From assembly GCF_005886875.1 (NCBI RefSeq), contig NZ_PNBY01000032.1, positions 1-37,860 of the forward strand: DNA of 37,860 nucleotides. Reading direction: 5' to 3'. The DNA comes from Pseudoalteromonas aurantia (GTDB taxonomy: Bacteria > Pseudomonadota > Gammaproteobacteria > Enterobacterales > Alteromonadaceae). Positions 1 through 7,294 of the stretch are shown here, piece by piece (positions within the stretch are counted from its first letter, which is position 1; each line of letters opens with the position of its first letter). Position numbers and translations under genes: made by a program. The notes under the pieces were generated by a model. That model saw nothing but the letters and a program-made list of their open reading frames with translations. It searched no databases and was not told the DNA's origin.

Positions 1-29
1 GACTCGAAGTCCAATGAAATGTACTAGCT

Positions 30-250
30 CAGACTTGATCTGACAGTTACCCGTTTTTCAATCGGTGATTGTCAGCTTAGATTTTAGCAAATTGCTCGCA
101 ATTACGAGCTGATGCTAAAAGTATTGCGAGTTAATTATTTTGAAGGAGCTCACTTCTTAAATAGTGCTCTTGGCAATTTTAGCCCTAAGCAATTTGAACT
201 ATTGAACGTAGCTTATTGAAGTGTCCAGTTTTAACGGTTCAGATCAGTTT
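30..250. other. possible insertion-sequence debris (uncertain)
   Basis: The first 454 bases hold no supportable gene. Two stretches resemble insertion-sequence end sequences: one around 30-50 (ACTTGATCTGACAGTTACCC) and one around 224-250 whose reverse complement begins ACTGATCTGAACCGTT. They form a loose inverted pair. A second imperfect inverted repeat (CTGACAGTTACCCG with CGGTGATTGTCAG) spans about 41-76. A short open frame running in from the left edge ends at the TGA near 40-42, which could be a transposase tail but is too short to classify. Positions 250-454 are AT-rich upstream sequence of the regulator gene, with no confident promoter. I infer decayed mobile DNA; no element is identified. 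Confidence 0.25.
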
Positions 251-445
251 TCTTTGGTATTTTGACCTCGTTAGTTAATTGAATTTTACCTATAACGAAG
301 TCTCTAGTTAAATCATACCGTTACATTAATGCGCAAAAGCAATAATTTATTCGACTAGCTAAATTATTAAATTTGGGGATAATCATATATAACTTTTATT
401 TTAAATGTTAATGTTCTTCAAGCTTAATCGGAGTAACTTGTAATT

Positions 446-450
446 GGAGG
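446..450 (+). promoter_or_regulatory. ribosome binding site deciding a TTG start
   Basis: GGAGG at 446-450, followed by GCAC and a TTG at 455, is a strong Shine-Dalgarno sequence. It sits where needed to start the regulator at TTG. No ATG in this frame matches the start of the winged-helix domain, which begins only a few residues in. Confidence 0.6.
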
Positions 451-454
451 GCAC

Positions 455-1993
455 TTGGCAGAGCTCGATAGCTATTGCGTAATAAATATTGATACAAGAG
501 TTATAGAGTTGAATGGCTCAAAAATAATTCTTAGACCTAAAACATTTGAACTACTTGTTCTTTTGGCTAAGGCTCCTGGAAAGGTTATTTCTAAAGCTCA
601 AATTCTAGAAAGTGTTTGGCCAGATTCTGTTGTTGAAGAGCAGGTTATATTTCAATCAATAAATGAAATACGCAAAGAATTTGATTCCTCGGAAATTATA
701 AAAACATTTCCAAAGAAGGGTTATGCTTGGTCTTGTCCAAATACAACGATTGTTAGTGAGCAATTCGCGACAAAGCCTAAAAATTCAATAACCCCCATAT
801 TTTCCTTTTCTAAATCAACGCTAGTTGCAGTAACAGCTTCTGTTACTTTGATTATTGCTTCTTTATATTTTTTCTTCGGCACTCCTAAACCAGTTCAAGA
901 GGTGACAAGTCTCACTGCGGAAAACCGTCAAGAGCAGGCATTTCATAATGCTTCTAAAAATCACGAAGGCGTTGTTATTCTTCCTTTTAACGTCAGTCTT
1001 CTTCAGGACTCTGAAAAATGGTTACGTTACGGAGCGATGCAAGGCGTGATCGATCAAATCCAGCCCGTTCAAGGAATAACTCTGTTCCAGCTAGAAGACG
1101 TTATTGAAATCGTTAATAGACTTTCTCTCGACGAGCGAAAGGATATTTCTAACATCTTTGATAAGTCAGGTGCTTCTATTGTTTTGGACACAAAGATAAG
1201 CGGCGTGCCTGGCGACTATAACATTGTATTTTCTGTATACACTCCCCGCAGTGTTGATACTAAATCGCTTAATGTGAAAGATATCAATGAGGGGATTAGT
1301 TTATTGGCGCAAGAGTTTAATCAAGTGACCTCTCCTGTGACTTCAATTAACACAGAAAGTATGGACAGTAAGTTACGCGATAGTCTCATTGCAAAGGCGA
1401 TAAGTCTGCTAGAAGAAAATAACCCTGAGTCAGCTTTAGGTTTCTTGCAGAGCGCATTAGCGAGTGATAAAGCAAATCTTTATGTGCACTATTTATATTC
1501 AAAAGTGGCGCTAAATTTGGGGAAAATCGACTTAGCTCTAGAATCATCTAAAAGCGCATTAGAACTCAACTTAGAAGGCGATAAAGCGAAATACCACAAT
1601 CGGTTACTCTTTGTGTTTGCAACTGCGTCATTCATTCAGAAAAACTATGACATCGCGGAGCAAACATTACAAAAAGCCGCGTTAGAATCGGAGATGAGTA
1701 AAGACTGGTTATATTTTTCTTACACACACTCCATGCTTGGAAAGTTACATCAATATCGAAGTAATTATGATGATGCAAAGGACTATTTTGATTCTGCTCT
1801 GAAGTATCAAGAGCTCTTGAAATGTCCAATGGGCGTGGCTCAAACTAATCTAGATCTTGCCGAGTTTTATATCGTTCAAGATAAGATCGAATTGGCAAAA
1901 TCCAGCATCGAAATTTCAGCGTCACTGATTAAAGAACATAATCTGATAGACTCAAAAAGTGATTTGTCGGCGATAAAGAGTAAATTGAAGTAG
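455..1993 (+). CDS. CadC/ToxR-type membrane transcriptional regulator with periplasmic TPR domain
   Basis: A one-component regulator anchored in the inner membrane. Residues about 5-95 form an OmpR/PhoB-type winged helix: LRPKTFELLVLLAKAPGKVI is followed by the recognition-helix region (ILESVWPDSVVEEQVIFQSI) and the terminal hairpin ending FPKKGYAW. A linker leads to one hydrophobic membrane segment at about 121-141. The remaining 370 residues should be periplasmic. From about 305 onward they contain repeated helical pairs with TPR character (for example SALGFLQSALASDKANLYVHYLY and the pairs after it). The gene starts at TTG behind GGAGG. This layout matches CadC/ToxR-like regulators that bind DNA directly while sensing periplasmic signals, but with TPRs as the sensor. 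Its targets are not shown by sequence. Repeats upstream of the genes at 3481 and 5409 are candidates. The gene converges on the membrane protein at 2088-3227. Confidence 0.85.
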   Translation: MAELDSYCVINIDTRVIELNGSKIILRPKTFELLVLLAKAPGKVISKAQILESVWPDSVVEEQVIFQSINEIRKEFDSSEIIKTFPKKGYAWSCPNTTIVSEQFATKPKNSITPIFSFSKSTLVAVTASVTLIIASLYFFFGTPKPVQEVTSLTAENRQEQAFHNASKNHEGVVILPFNVSLLQDSEKWLRYGAMQGVIDQIQPVQGITLFQLEDVIEIVNRLSLDERKDISNIFDKSGASIVLDTKISGVPGDYNIVFSVYTPRSVDTKSLNVKDINEGISLLAQEFNQVTSPVTSINTESMDSKLRDSLIAKAISLLEENNPESALGFLQSALASDKANLYVHYLYSKVALNLGKIDLALESSKSALELNLEGDKAKYHNRLLFVFATASFIQKNYDIAEQTLQKAALESEMSKDWLYFSYTHSMLGKLHQYRSNYDDAKDYFDSALKYQELLKCPMGVAQTNLDLAEFYIVQDKIELAKSSIEISASLIKEHNLIDSKSDLSAIKSKLK

Positions 1994-2048
1994 CTCATTT
2001 CAAAACCGATTTTCTATACTCTTCAATTCAGAACTAAGCCAAAATACA

Positions 2049-2075
2049 ACAGCCAGTTGTAACTCTACTGGCTGT
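2049..2075. terminator. hairpin between convergent genes, likely terminator
   Basis: ACAGCCAG (2049-2056) pairs perfectly with CTGGCTGT (2068-2075) around an 11-base loop, between the regulator stop and the end of the minus-strand gene. The minus strand continues as TGTATTTTGG, a weak U-tract. The plus strand has none. It probably serves the minus-strand gene mainly. Confidence 0.5.
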
Positions 2076-2087
2076 CATTGCAAACGT

Positions 2088-3227
2088 TTATAGGCTAACG
2101 CTGACTATAATTCGATCCACAAGCTCAAGCGCTGTTGTCAGATTTTCCAGATCACCGTATAACTCACCATTCTGTCCCGAGTGATGCCCCCTACCGACAA
2201 CAGACATTTGTGCTAACGTTTCAGCGTTATCAAAATCAATAATGGCTTGGTAAATTACTGATGGTTGAGCGGAGAAACCACTCCCTGAATATACTGGGTC
2301 TTCCGGAAACCTATCACTCGAGTAAAACTCGTTGAAATCAAAGGAGTGGTTAATTTCAAAACGAACCCTATATTTTCCTTTTAGCTGACCAGGTAGTTGC
2401 ACTGAGTAAATAAAGTTATCTTCCATCGTTGCTCCTGTGTATCCATCAATTGCTAGCTTGCTGTCAGTTGGAACATAAAACCCGTTGTCAGCTTGAACAC
2501 CTAGTTGATGAAGGAATACAGGCAAGGACTCCGGTCTCATACGTGTGTCTTTGGTACTAGGCTCTTCACCCAAAAACACTAATGCGTCTTCACCTACTGC
2601 ATCTTCACCCATGAACATATGTGAGGAAAATACTTGATTTGGATCTCTCGCCGTCACTTTGTTGGTAAAATTATTGGTCGCGAACGCGCTAGTTACATAT
2701 AAAGGTTGAACAAACTCACCTTCTATCGTTTCTAACCAAAAAGCATATTGTGGCCACATAAAATATGGACCTTTTTTAAGCTCTACAGTAATGGTCTGTC
2801 CTTGTGCCCCCTGTTTTTTGATAGAACGTTCAATATATTTAAGTTCTTTGTCGCCGCCAGACTCTTCTTCAAGTGCCTTATCAGTTGCTTTTAGTGTCTG
2901 ACCAAACTGATAGACTTGTAATGCTGGCGCTAGGGATAGGATTGGGGATAAAACTAAGTAGATGCTCAAGCACAAGGCAATAGGCATTGCGACTGAGTAT
3001 TTTGAATTGAATTTCTTTTTAGGGTTTAAATAAAAGAACAATGGCTTAAAGTTTTTTACCATATGCCAAATGGCGACTATCAGCATGGTAAAACCAATCA
3101 TGGTATGTATAACAGCAATTAGCGCGCTGTGTTGCTTGGTGTATAACCAGATTGACGTGACTGTGAGAACAATAACGGCGCAAAATAACGACGCGCCAAT
3201 AAATGCTCTTGAGTTAAATGAAGGCAT
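2088..3227 (-). CDS. membrane protein with three N-terminal helices and an ApbE-type flavinylation motif (DUF4405/DUF2271-like)
   Basis: 379 residues. Hydrophobic segments lie at about 9-30, 35-58 and 79-107. The second carries two histidines, H41 and H55, in the order H-x13-H, as in DUF4405/cytochrome b-like membrane modules. The rest should be extracytoplasmic. It resembles DUF2271-type domains: an aromatic-rich strand (KKGPYFMWPQYAFWLET, about 151-167), then DGYTGAT at 261-267, then an FEINHSFDFNEFY block and a closing GRGHHSGQNGELYGDL. DGYTGAT fits the consensus Dgx(s/t)gAT in which ApbE attaches FMN to the threonine (here T267). I infer an envelope electron-transfer flavoprotein. Family names come from pattern memory and the heme ligands are unproven. 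GAGGAGAG lies just before the ATG. The gene diverges from the FGE-like gene. Confidence 0.7.
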   Translation of the reverse strand: MPSFNSRAFIGASLFCAVIVLTVTSIWLYTKQHSALIAVIHTMIGFTMLIVAIWHMVKNFKPLFFYLNPKKKFNSKYSVAMPIALCLSIYLVLSPILSLAPALQVYQFGQTLKATDKALEEESGGDKELKYIERSIKKQGAQGQTITVELKKGPYFMWPQYAFWLETIEGEFVQPLYVTSAFATNNFTNKVTARDPNQVFSSHMFMGEDAVGEDALVFLGEEPSTKDTRMRPESLPVFLHQLGVQADNGFYVPTDSKLAIDGYTGATMEDNFIYSVQLPGQLKGKYRVRFEINHSFDFNEFYSSDRFPEDPVYSGSGFSAQPSVIYQAIIDFDNAETLAQMSVVGRGHHSGQNGELYGDLENLTTALELVDRIIVSVSL

Positions 3228-3480
3228 GATCTCTCCTCGGTATAAATTTTGTGAATTTGTACCAAGGCTTCCCCCATTAAAGCCAATTAAATTGCCTATA
3301 AATTTAAGCTGCTGATATTTATAATTTTATCATTATTGGTTGGGGCTGTTATAGATTTTTAGAATAATTTTAGAAGTGTAAATTAATCAGTTTTAGACTT
3401 TTATAATGAAATTTAATTTTTTTTGTAAGACCTCTCTGTTCCTTCCTGTTTTCATCTTCTAAAACTAAAGGAAGTAAAAG
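3228..3480. promoter_or_regulatory. divergent regulatory region with repeated TTTTAGA motifs and a -10 box
   Basis: This 253-base gap separates two divergent genes. Reading toward the plus-strand gene, TTTTAGAA occurs at 3357-3364 and 3368-3375 (11 bases apart), and TTTTAGAC at 3391-3398. A perfect TATAAT follows at 3402-3407. An inverted copy (TTCTAAAA) lies at 3457-3464, just before the AGGAAG ribosome site (3469-3474). There is no good -35 hexamer, which fits an activated promoter. Direct repeats one or two helical turns apart are typical targets of OmpR-type winged-helix proteins, so the regulator at 455 is the natural candidate (inference). Confidence 0.5.
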
Positions 3481-5187
3481 ATGGCAACAATAAACCCAAA
3501 AATTAAAGTCAATCTCATAGGCACATTGCTATTTTTAAGCTCAAATTCATTTGCGGCTGATTATATAGCGCCGCCAATGGTTAACATATCAGAAGGCTCA
3601 TTTACGATGGGCTCTAATGTCGGTAACAAAAGAGTTGGGCCTGCGCATGAAGTTAAAATTTCGGCATTTCAACTCGCCAAGTACCATGTCACCGTCAGAG
3701 AGTTCAAAAAATTTGTCAATGACACGGGTTATGAAATCCCCGCTACATGCAATGATTACATTGGTGAAAATTGGATGAATGGCCCTGATGTTGAGGGAAC
3801 TGCGAGTTGGAAGGATAACAAACACTTGTTTAGTGAATTTCAACCAGTGACTTGTATTCGATATGACGATGCCGTTAATTATGCCAACTGGTTGAGCAAC
3901 AAAGCGGGAAAATCTTATCGCTTGCCTACCGAGCAAGAGTGGGAATATGCAACAAAAGCCAACACAACAAGTCGCTTTTTTTGGGGGGATGACCCTGATT
4001 TAACTCAGGCTTGTCAATATGGGAATTTTCCGGACAACTATGGAGAGTATTTTCCAAATCAACAATATGGTGCAAGCTATGTGGGGTTTTGGGGCTATTT
4101 AAAGTGCAACGATTACGAACCTTATACAACGCTTGTAGGGATGTATAGAGCAAATCCATTTGGCCTCTATGACATGCTCGGGAACATTTCCGAAATGGTC
4201 GCGTCATGCTGGGTTGAGCAATATGACGTGTCAGGAGCAAAGCCAAAAAACATCGATAAATGTGACATGGTCGTTCACCGTGGTTTTGGTTGGCACTCCC
4301 CACCAAAGCCACACTACGAAAAGTGGAGAATTGATAGAAATATTCCCTTTGATGGCGTAGGTTTCAGGCTCGCCTCCAATATGGTTATTGATGACATTGA
4401 CGCGACTTCAATAGCGTTTGAAAAACAGCTGATTGAAGCACAAAAACATAGAAGGCTAACTCGGCCAATTATCCCCGATACACCAAGTCATGTTTACCTA
4501 AAGTCAGTTGTTTCAAAGCAATATGAGTTGCATTGGAGCCCTAGTAAGGACAATAGAGTTGTGGCATACGATATTTATCGTTCAACCACTGACTACGCAC
4601 ATCATATGGGCAAGTACTTTAAAAACTATTACTCAAAAGTAGCGTCAGTAACTAAAACTCAAAGCAGCTTCAAGCTAGATTCTTTGACTGCTAATACAAG
4701 TTTTCGAGTTGTGGCAGTAACTGATGAATTCATCAGTTTGCCTAGTAATATTGCGTTGTTTGACTCTCCTTCAGTACAGAAAATACCAGGAAAAATTGAA
4801 GCAAAATATGCCACGCAATTACACGGTGTGTTACTGGAAAAGCGAGAAGCTAAAAAAGACAAACAAGAGCGCATTTATCTAAGCAAACTTATACAAGGTC
4901 ATGATCAGAATACTGTTATTGCTAAGTTTAAAGTGAATGTCGAAGAAAGTGGTTTCTACCAATTAAACTATTCAGGTTATTCGACTCGAAGCGGTACACT
5001 TTTCAAACTGTGGTCAGGTAATAAGTTATTAAGCGATATTGATTACGATCCAAATATAGATGATAAGTCATCCAATCGACATCAAGTTTATCTAGAAATG
5101 GGATTGCACGACCTACAGTTCTCCATTCAAAGAGAAGGCTTCGACTGGTGGGAGCTAGATTGGCTCGAATTTAGAAAAGCTAACTAA
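3481..5187 (+). CDS. secreted FGE-sulfatase (SUMF1-type) fold protein with C-terminal beta-sandwich domains, catalytic cysteines absent
   Basis: 568 residues. A signal peptide ends near SFA|AD (residue 25/26). Residues about 30-300 form an FGE-sulfatase/C-type-lectin-like domain: MVNISEGSFTMGS, YHVTVREFKKFVND, RLPTEQEWEYA (147-157), GLYDMLGNISEMV (228-240) and GVGFRLA (292-298). In true formylglycine-generating enzymes a pair of cysteines lies in the last part of this domain. The corresponding stretch here (RGFGWHSPPKPHYEKWRIDR, from 267) has none, so FGly synthesis is unlikely. Six other cysteines (90, 125, 178, 209, 243, 261) could form disulfides. Residues about 335-430 look like a fibronectin type III domain. 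Residues about 440-568 look like a carbohydrate-binding or PA14-like beta-sandwich ending in FDWWELDWLEFR. I infer a secreted binding protein. Its substrate is unknown, and no sulfatase gene is in the window. Confidence 0.75.
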   Translation: MATINPKIKVNLIGTLLFLSSNSFAADYIAPPMVNISEGSFTMGSNVGNKRVGPAHEVKISAFQLAKYHVTVREFKKFVNDTGYEIPATCNDYIGENWMNGPDVEGTASWKDNKHLFSEFQPVTCIRYDDAVNYANWLSNKAGKSYRLPTEQEWEYATKANTTSRFFWGDDPDLTQACQYGNFPDNYGEYFPNQQYGASYVGFWGYLKCNDYEPYTTLVGMYRANPFGLYDMLGNISEMVASCWVEQYDVSGAKPKNIDKCDMVVHRGFGWHSPPKPHYEKWRIDRNIPFDGVGFRLASNMVIDDIDATSIAFEKQLIEAQKHRRLTRPIIPDTPSHVYLKSVVSKQYELHWSPSKDNRVVAYDIYRSTTDYAHHMGKYFKNYYSKVASVTKTQSSFKLDSLTANTSFRVVAVTDEFISLPSNIALFDSPSVQKIPGKIEAKYATQLHGVLLEKREAKKDKQERIYLSKLIQGHDQNTVIAKFKVNVEESGFYQLNYSGYSTRSGTLFKLWSGNKLLSDIDYDPNIDDKSSNRHQVYLEMGLHDLQFSIQREGFDWWELDWLEFRKAN

Positions 5188-5408
5188 ATTGCCGATATTG
5201 GAGCTCCAAGTAATGCTATTTGTCTATATCAAATAACTATCAGAAACAGTCTAGCTCACATACTGATTCTTATTTCTTTTAGAAATTTTAAGATAAATTT
5301 TAGAGGACTTCTATTTATTTATAGGCGTCTAGCTATGAACATGTGTTCACTGTTATGCGCCACTACCAAGGCGTTATCGCTATTAATATTGTACATTAGG
5401 AGAATTAA
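5188..5408 (+). promoter_or_regulatory. upstream region of the microprotein/protease pair with TTTTAGA repeats and a palindrome
   Basis: TTTTAGAA lies at 5277-5284 and TTTTAGAG at 5298-5305, 21 bases (two helical turns) apart, with a diverged copy (TTTTAAGA) at 5286-5293 between them. A possible -10, TATTTA, is at 5312-5317. The distance from the first TTTTAGAA to the -10 (35 bases) nearly equals that upstream of 3481 (34 bases from 3368 to 3402). Further down, TGAACA-TG-TGTTCA (5336-5349) is a short palindrome that could be an operator. AGGAGA at 5398-5403 is the ribosome site of the small gene. Confidence 0.45.
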
Positions 5409-5540
5409 ATGGAAGCTTTTGGATTATTTGGATTTGTACTTGCTGGGCTTTTTTACAGGATAGATGCCTTAGAGAAAAAGTTAAAAAAAGCGAGTGTCCT
5501 TGGCAAAGGTTTTAACTCTAAAGATGAAGCCGGGAAGTAG
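5409..5540 (+). CDS. 43-residue membrane microprotein
   Basis: A short gene starting at ATG, six bases after a textbook AGGAGA, and ending at TAG (5538-5540). The product begins MEAFGLFGFVLAGLFYRIDA, then a lysine-rich amphipathic stretch (LEKKLKKASVLGKGF) and a polar tail ending DEAGK. This is one hydrophobic helix of about 14-16 residues followed by a basic cytoplasmic-type helix, typical of small inner-membrane proteins. The stop lies only two bases before the ATG of the protease gene, so the two are almost certainly co-transcribed and translationally coupled. I do not recognise a named family. A role in protease export or activity is a guess from position only. Confidence 0.65.
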   Translation: MEAFGLFGFVLAGLFYRIDALEKKLKKASVLGKGFNSKDEAGK

Positions 5541-5542
5541 GT

Positions 5543-6397
5543 ATGAACATGACATTAGGTAAAAGTTTAATCAGCTTGACGATGGCACTTGTTACTTTTC
5601 AGGCAAACAGTATCGTGATTAGGCATGATGTGGAAGATAGTAAATACCAAGCTTCTATAAAGGATTTTCCTCCATTAGCAACCTTATACAAAATTGGAGT
5701 TCACGGCACGTTGATTGATCCTTCTTGGGTTGTGACCGCCGGTCACGGTATTTTCTGTGTCGAAAATGGCGATACGATTAAGGTAGAAAATCAATTCGCA
5801 GAAGTAGAAACACGCTATACGCATTCTGGCTATTTGAACGGCGATGAAAATGACATTGCGCTCATTAAACTTAAAGCCCCTATTACCAATATTGAACCTG
5901 CAAAGCTCTACCGTAGCAGCGATGAAGCAACGCAAAATATTTGGTTTATTGGCAGTGGTGCGACAGGAACCGGTTTAACAGGCCAAACAGACCCAGCAGT
6001 TAGCGGAAATAAAGGGTTACTCAGAAAAGCGGAAAATAAAATTGAAAAAACTAGTCAAAAAGAATTATTTTTTGTTTTCGATAAAGGGGATAAAGCTCTT
6101 CCATTGGAAGGTGTTTCAGGGAATGCAGATAGCGGAGGGCCTGCTTATAAAGTGATTGACGGTCAATACTATGTTTATGGTGTTAGTTCTCGTGTTGACT
6201 CTCCTACGTTAAACGTTGGCGAATATGGTGTAACCGAGATTTACTCAAGAATTTCCTACCATGCATCATGGATCGACAAGGTTGTGGCTGGTGACCGCGC
6301 ATTCATTAAAAACTACACGACTCAATATCATTTTGCTCAAGGCAATATAAAAGATAACTTACCAGCTGTTTGCAATAAGATCGGCTTTGAAAGCTGA
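5543..6397 (+). CDS. secreted trypsin-like serine protease (S1 family)
   Basis: 284 residues with a signal peptide of about 22-23 residues ending QANS. The mature chain probably starts IVIRHDV, resembling the IVGG-type N-terminus of active trypsins, so the enzyme may need no separate propeptide. The catalytic triad is visible: H68 in WVVTAGHGIFC (the usual TAAHC is changed to TAGHG), D104 in NDIALIKL, and S197 in GNADSGGP. Only two cysteines are present in the mature part, C72 next to the histidine loop and C277 near the C-terminus, so at most one disulfide. It should act in the periplasm or outside the cell. The end of the upstream small gene (GGGAAGTAGGT) supplies a weak ribosome site, consistent with coupling. 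It lies downstream of the TTTTAGA repeat region. Confidence 0.9.
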   Translation: MNMTLGKSLISLTMALVTFQANSIVIRHDVEDSKYQASIKDFPPLATLYKIGVHGTLIDPSWVVTAGHGIFCVENGDTIKVENQFAEVETRYTHSGYLNGDENDIALIKLKAPITNIEPAKLYRSSDEATQNIWFIGSGATGTGLTGQTDPAVSGNKGLLRKAENKIEKTSQKELFFVFDKGDKALPLEGVSGNADSGGPAYKVIDGQYYVYGVSSRVDSPTLNVGEYGVTEIYSRISYHASWIDKVVAGDRAFIKNYTTQYHFAQGNIKDNLPAVCNKIGFES

Positions 6398-6892
6398 AAT
6401 TAGGTTACGGGGGCCGACATTTGAAGGCAGTGGTCGATGGGATAAATGTCACACTAATACATTTAAATGTGGTTAATTTACTAGCCAACATTCGAAGCAC
6501 CAATGATGAGGTATCAGCTAGTACAATTAAGTTTATTAACGGCATTAATAAGGTTTTGAGCTTGTAATGCAATTCGGATTTCCCTAACGCCTAACCGTTT
6601 AGGTAGTCTCATTCGAAAATAAAACCACTGCTTGCGAAGGTATAAATACTTATTACTAGCTACAGCTTTCATGTTTATGGCTTGAGTAGGTCACCGTGTA
6701 TCACACCGTGTACCAATTTTTTGTCACTCTAAGTTTAAAATTTCAAACGTTCTTAACAGGCAAAAATTGTAGCCAAAACAAAAATTAGGATGATTTTTCG
6801 AAGTGAATTTTAAAAAGCTGAAAAGTAAACCCGTGTACCATTCCGTGTACCAAATTTTGAATTTAATGATATGAAATATAAGGGATTTTAGA
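6398..6892. other. gene-free stretch between the protease gene and rnpB
   Basis: About 500 bases without a supportable gene. A frame of 48 codons (6421-6567) opens with TTG only and has no recognisable product. The part nearest rnpB holds two repeat blocks, described separately. No promoter or tRNA was recognised. The location fits the end of an inserted DNA block. Confidence 0.4.
6694..6852. repeat. two blocks of tandem CCGTGTACCA repeats
   Basis: Block A has CCGTGTATCA at 6694-6703 and CCGTGTACCA at 6706-6715, followed by AATTTT. Block B has CCGTGTACCA at 6831-6840 and again at 6843-6852, followed by AATTTT. Within each block the copies are 12 bases apart, and the blocks are offset by exactly 137 bases. 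Such short phased repeats beside a structural RNA gene resemble arm-type binding sites of tyrosine recombinases at the end of an integrated element. That role is inferred, and no integrase gene is in the window. Confidence 0.55.
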
Positions 6893-6917
6893 TAACCGCT
6901 TGAAATTCAAGCGGTTA
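6893..6917 (-). terminator. hairpin downstream of rnpB
   Basis: TAACCGCTTGAA (6893-6904) is complementary to TTCAAGCGGTTA (6906-6917), about ten bases past the rnpB 3' end. Allowing for a small loop, this gives a stem of about ten pairs. The minus strand continues TCTAAAAT, a poor U-tract, so it is a plausible but not ideal intrinsic terminator or 3' processing barrier. Confidence 0.5.
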
Positions 6918-6926
6918 CTAAAATTT

Positions 6927-7289
<363 letters not shown>

Positions 7290-7294
7290 GGCGG

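Noticed and set aside
3926..4312. Minus-strand open frame of 128 codons inside the FGE-like gene
   Set aside because: Antisense to a clear domain-bearing gene, with composition unlike a real protein.
6421..6567. Open frame of 48 codons after the protease gene, beginning with TTG behind GGGGG
   Set aside because: No ATG or GTG start, no recognisable family, and such a length is expected by chance in this AT-rich stretch.
6586..6603. TAACGCCTAACCGTTTAGG, reminiscent of an integron attC end
   Set aside because: The required second core site and long imperfect stem are absent, and no integron integrase is present.
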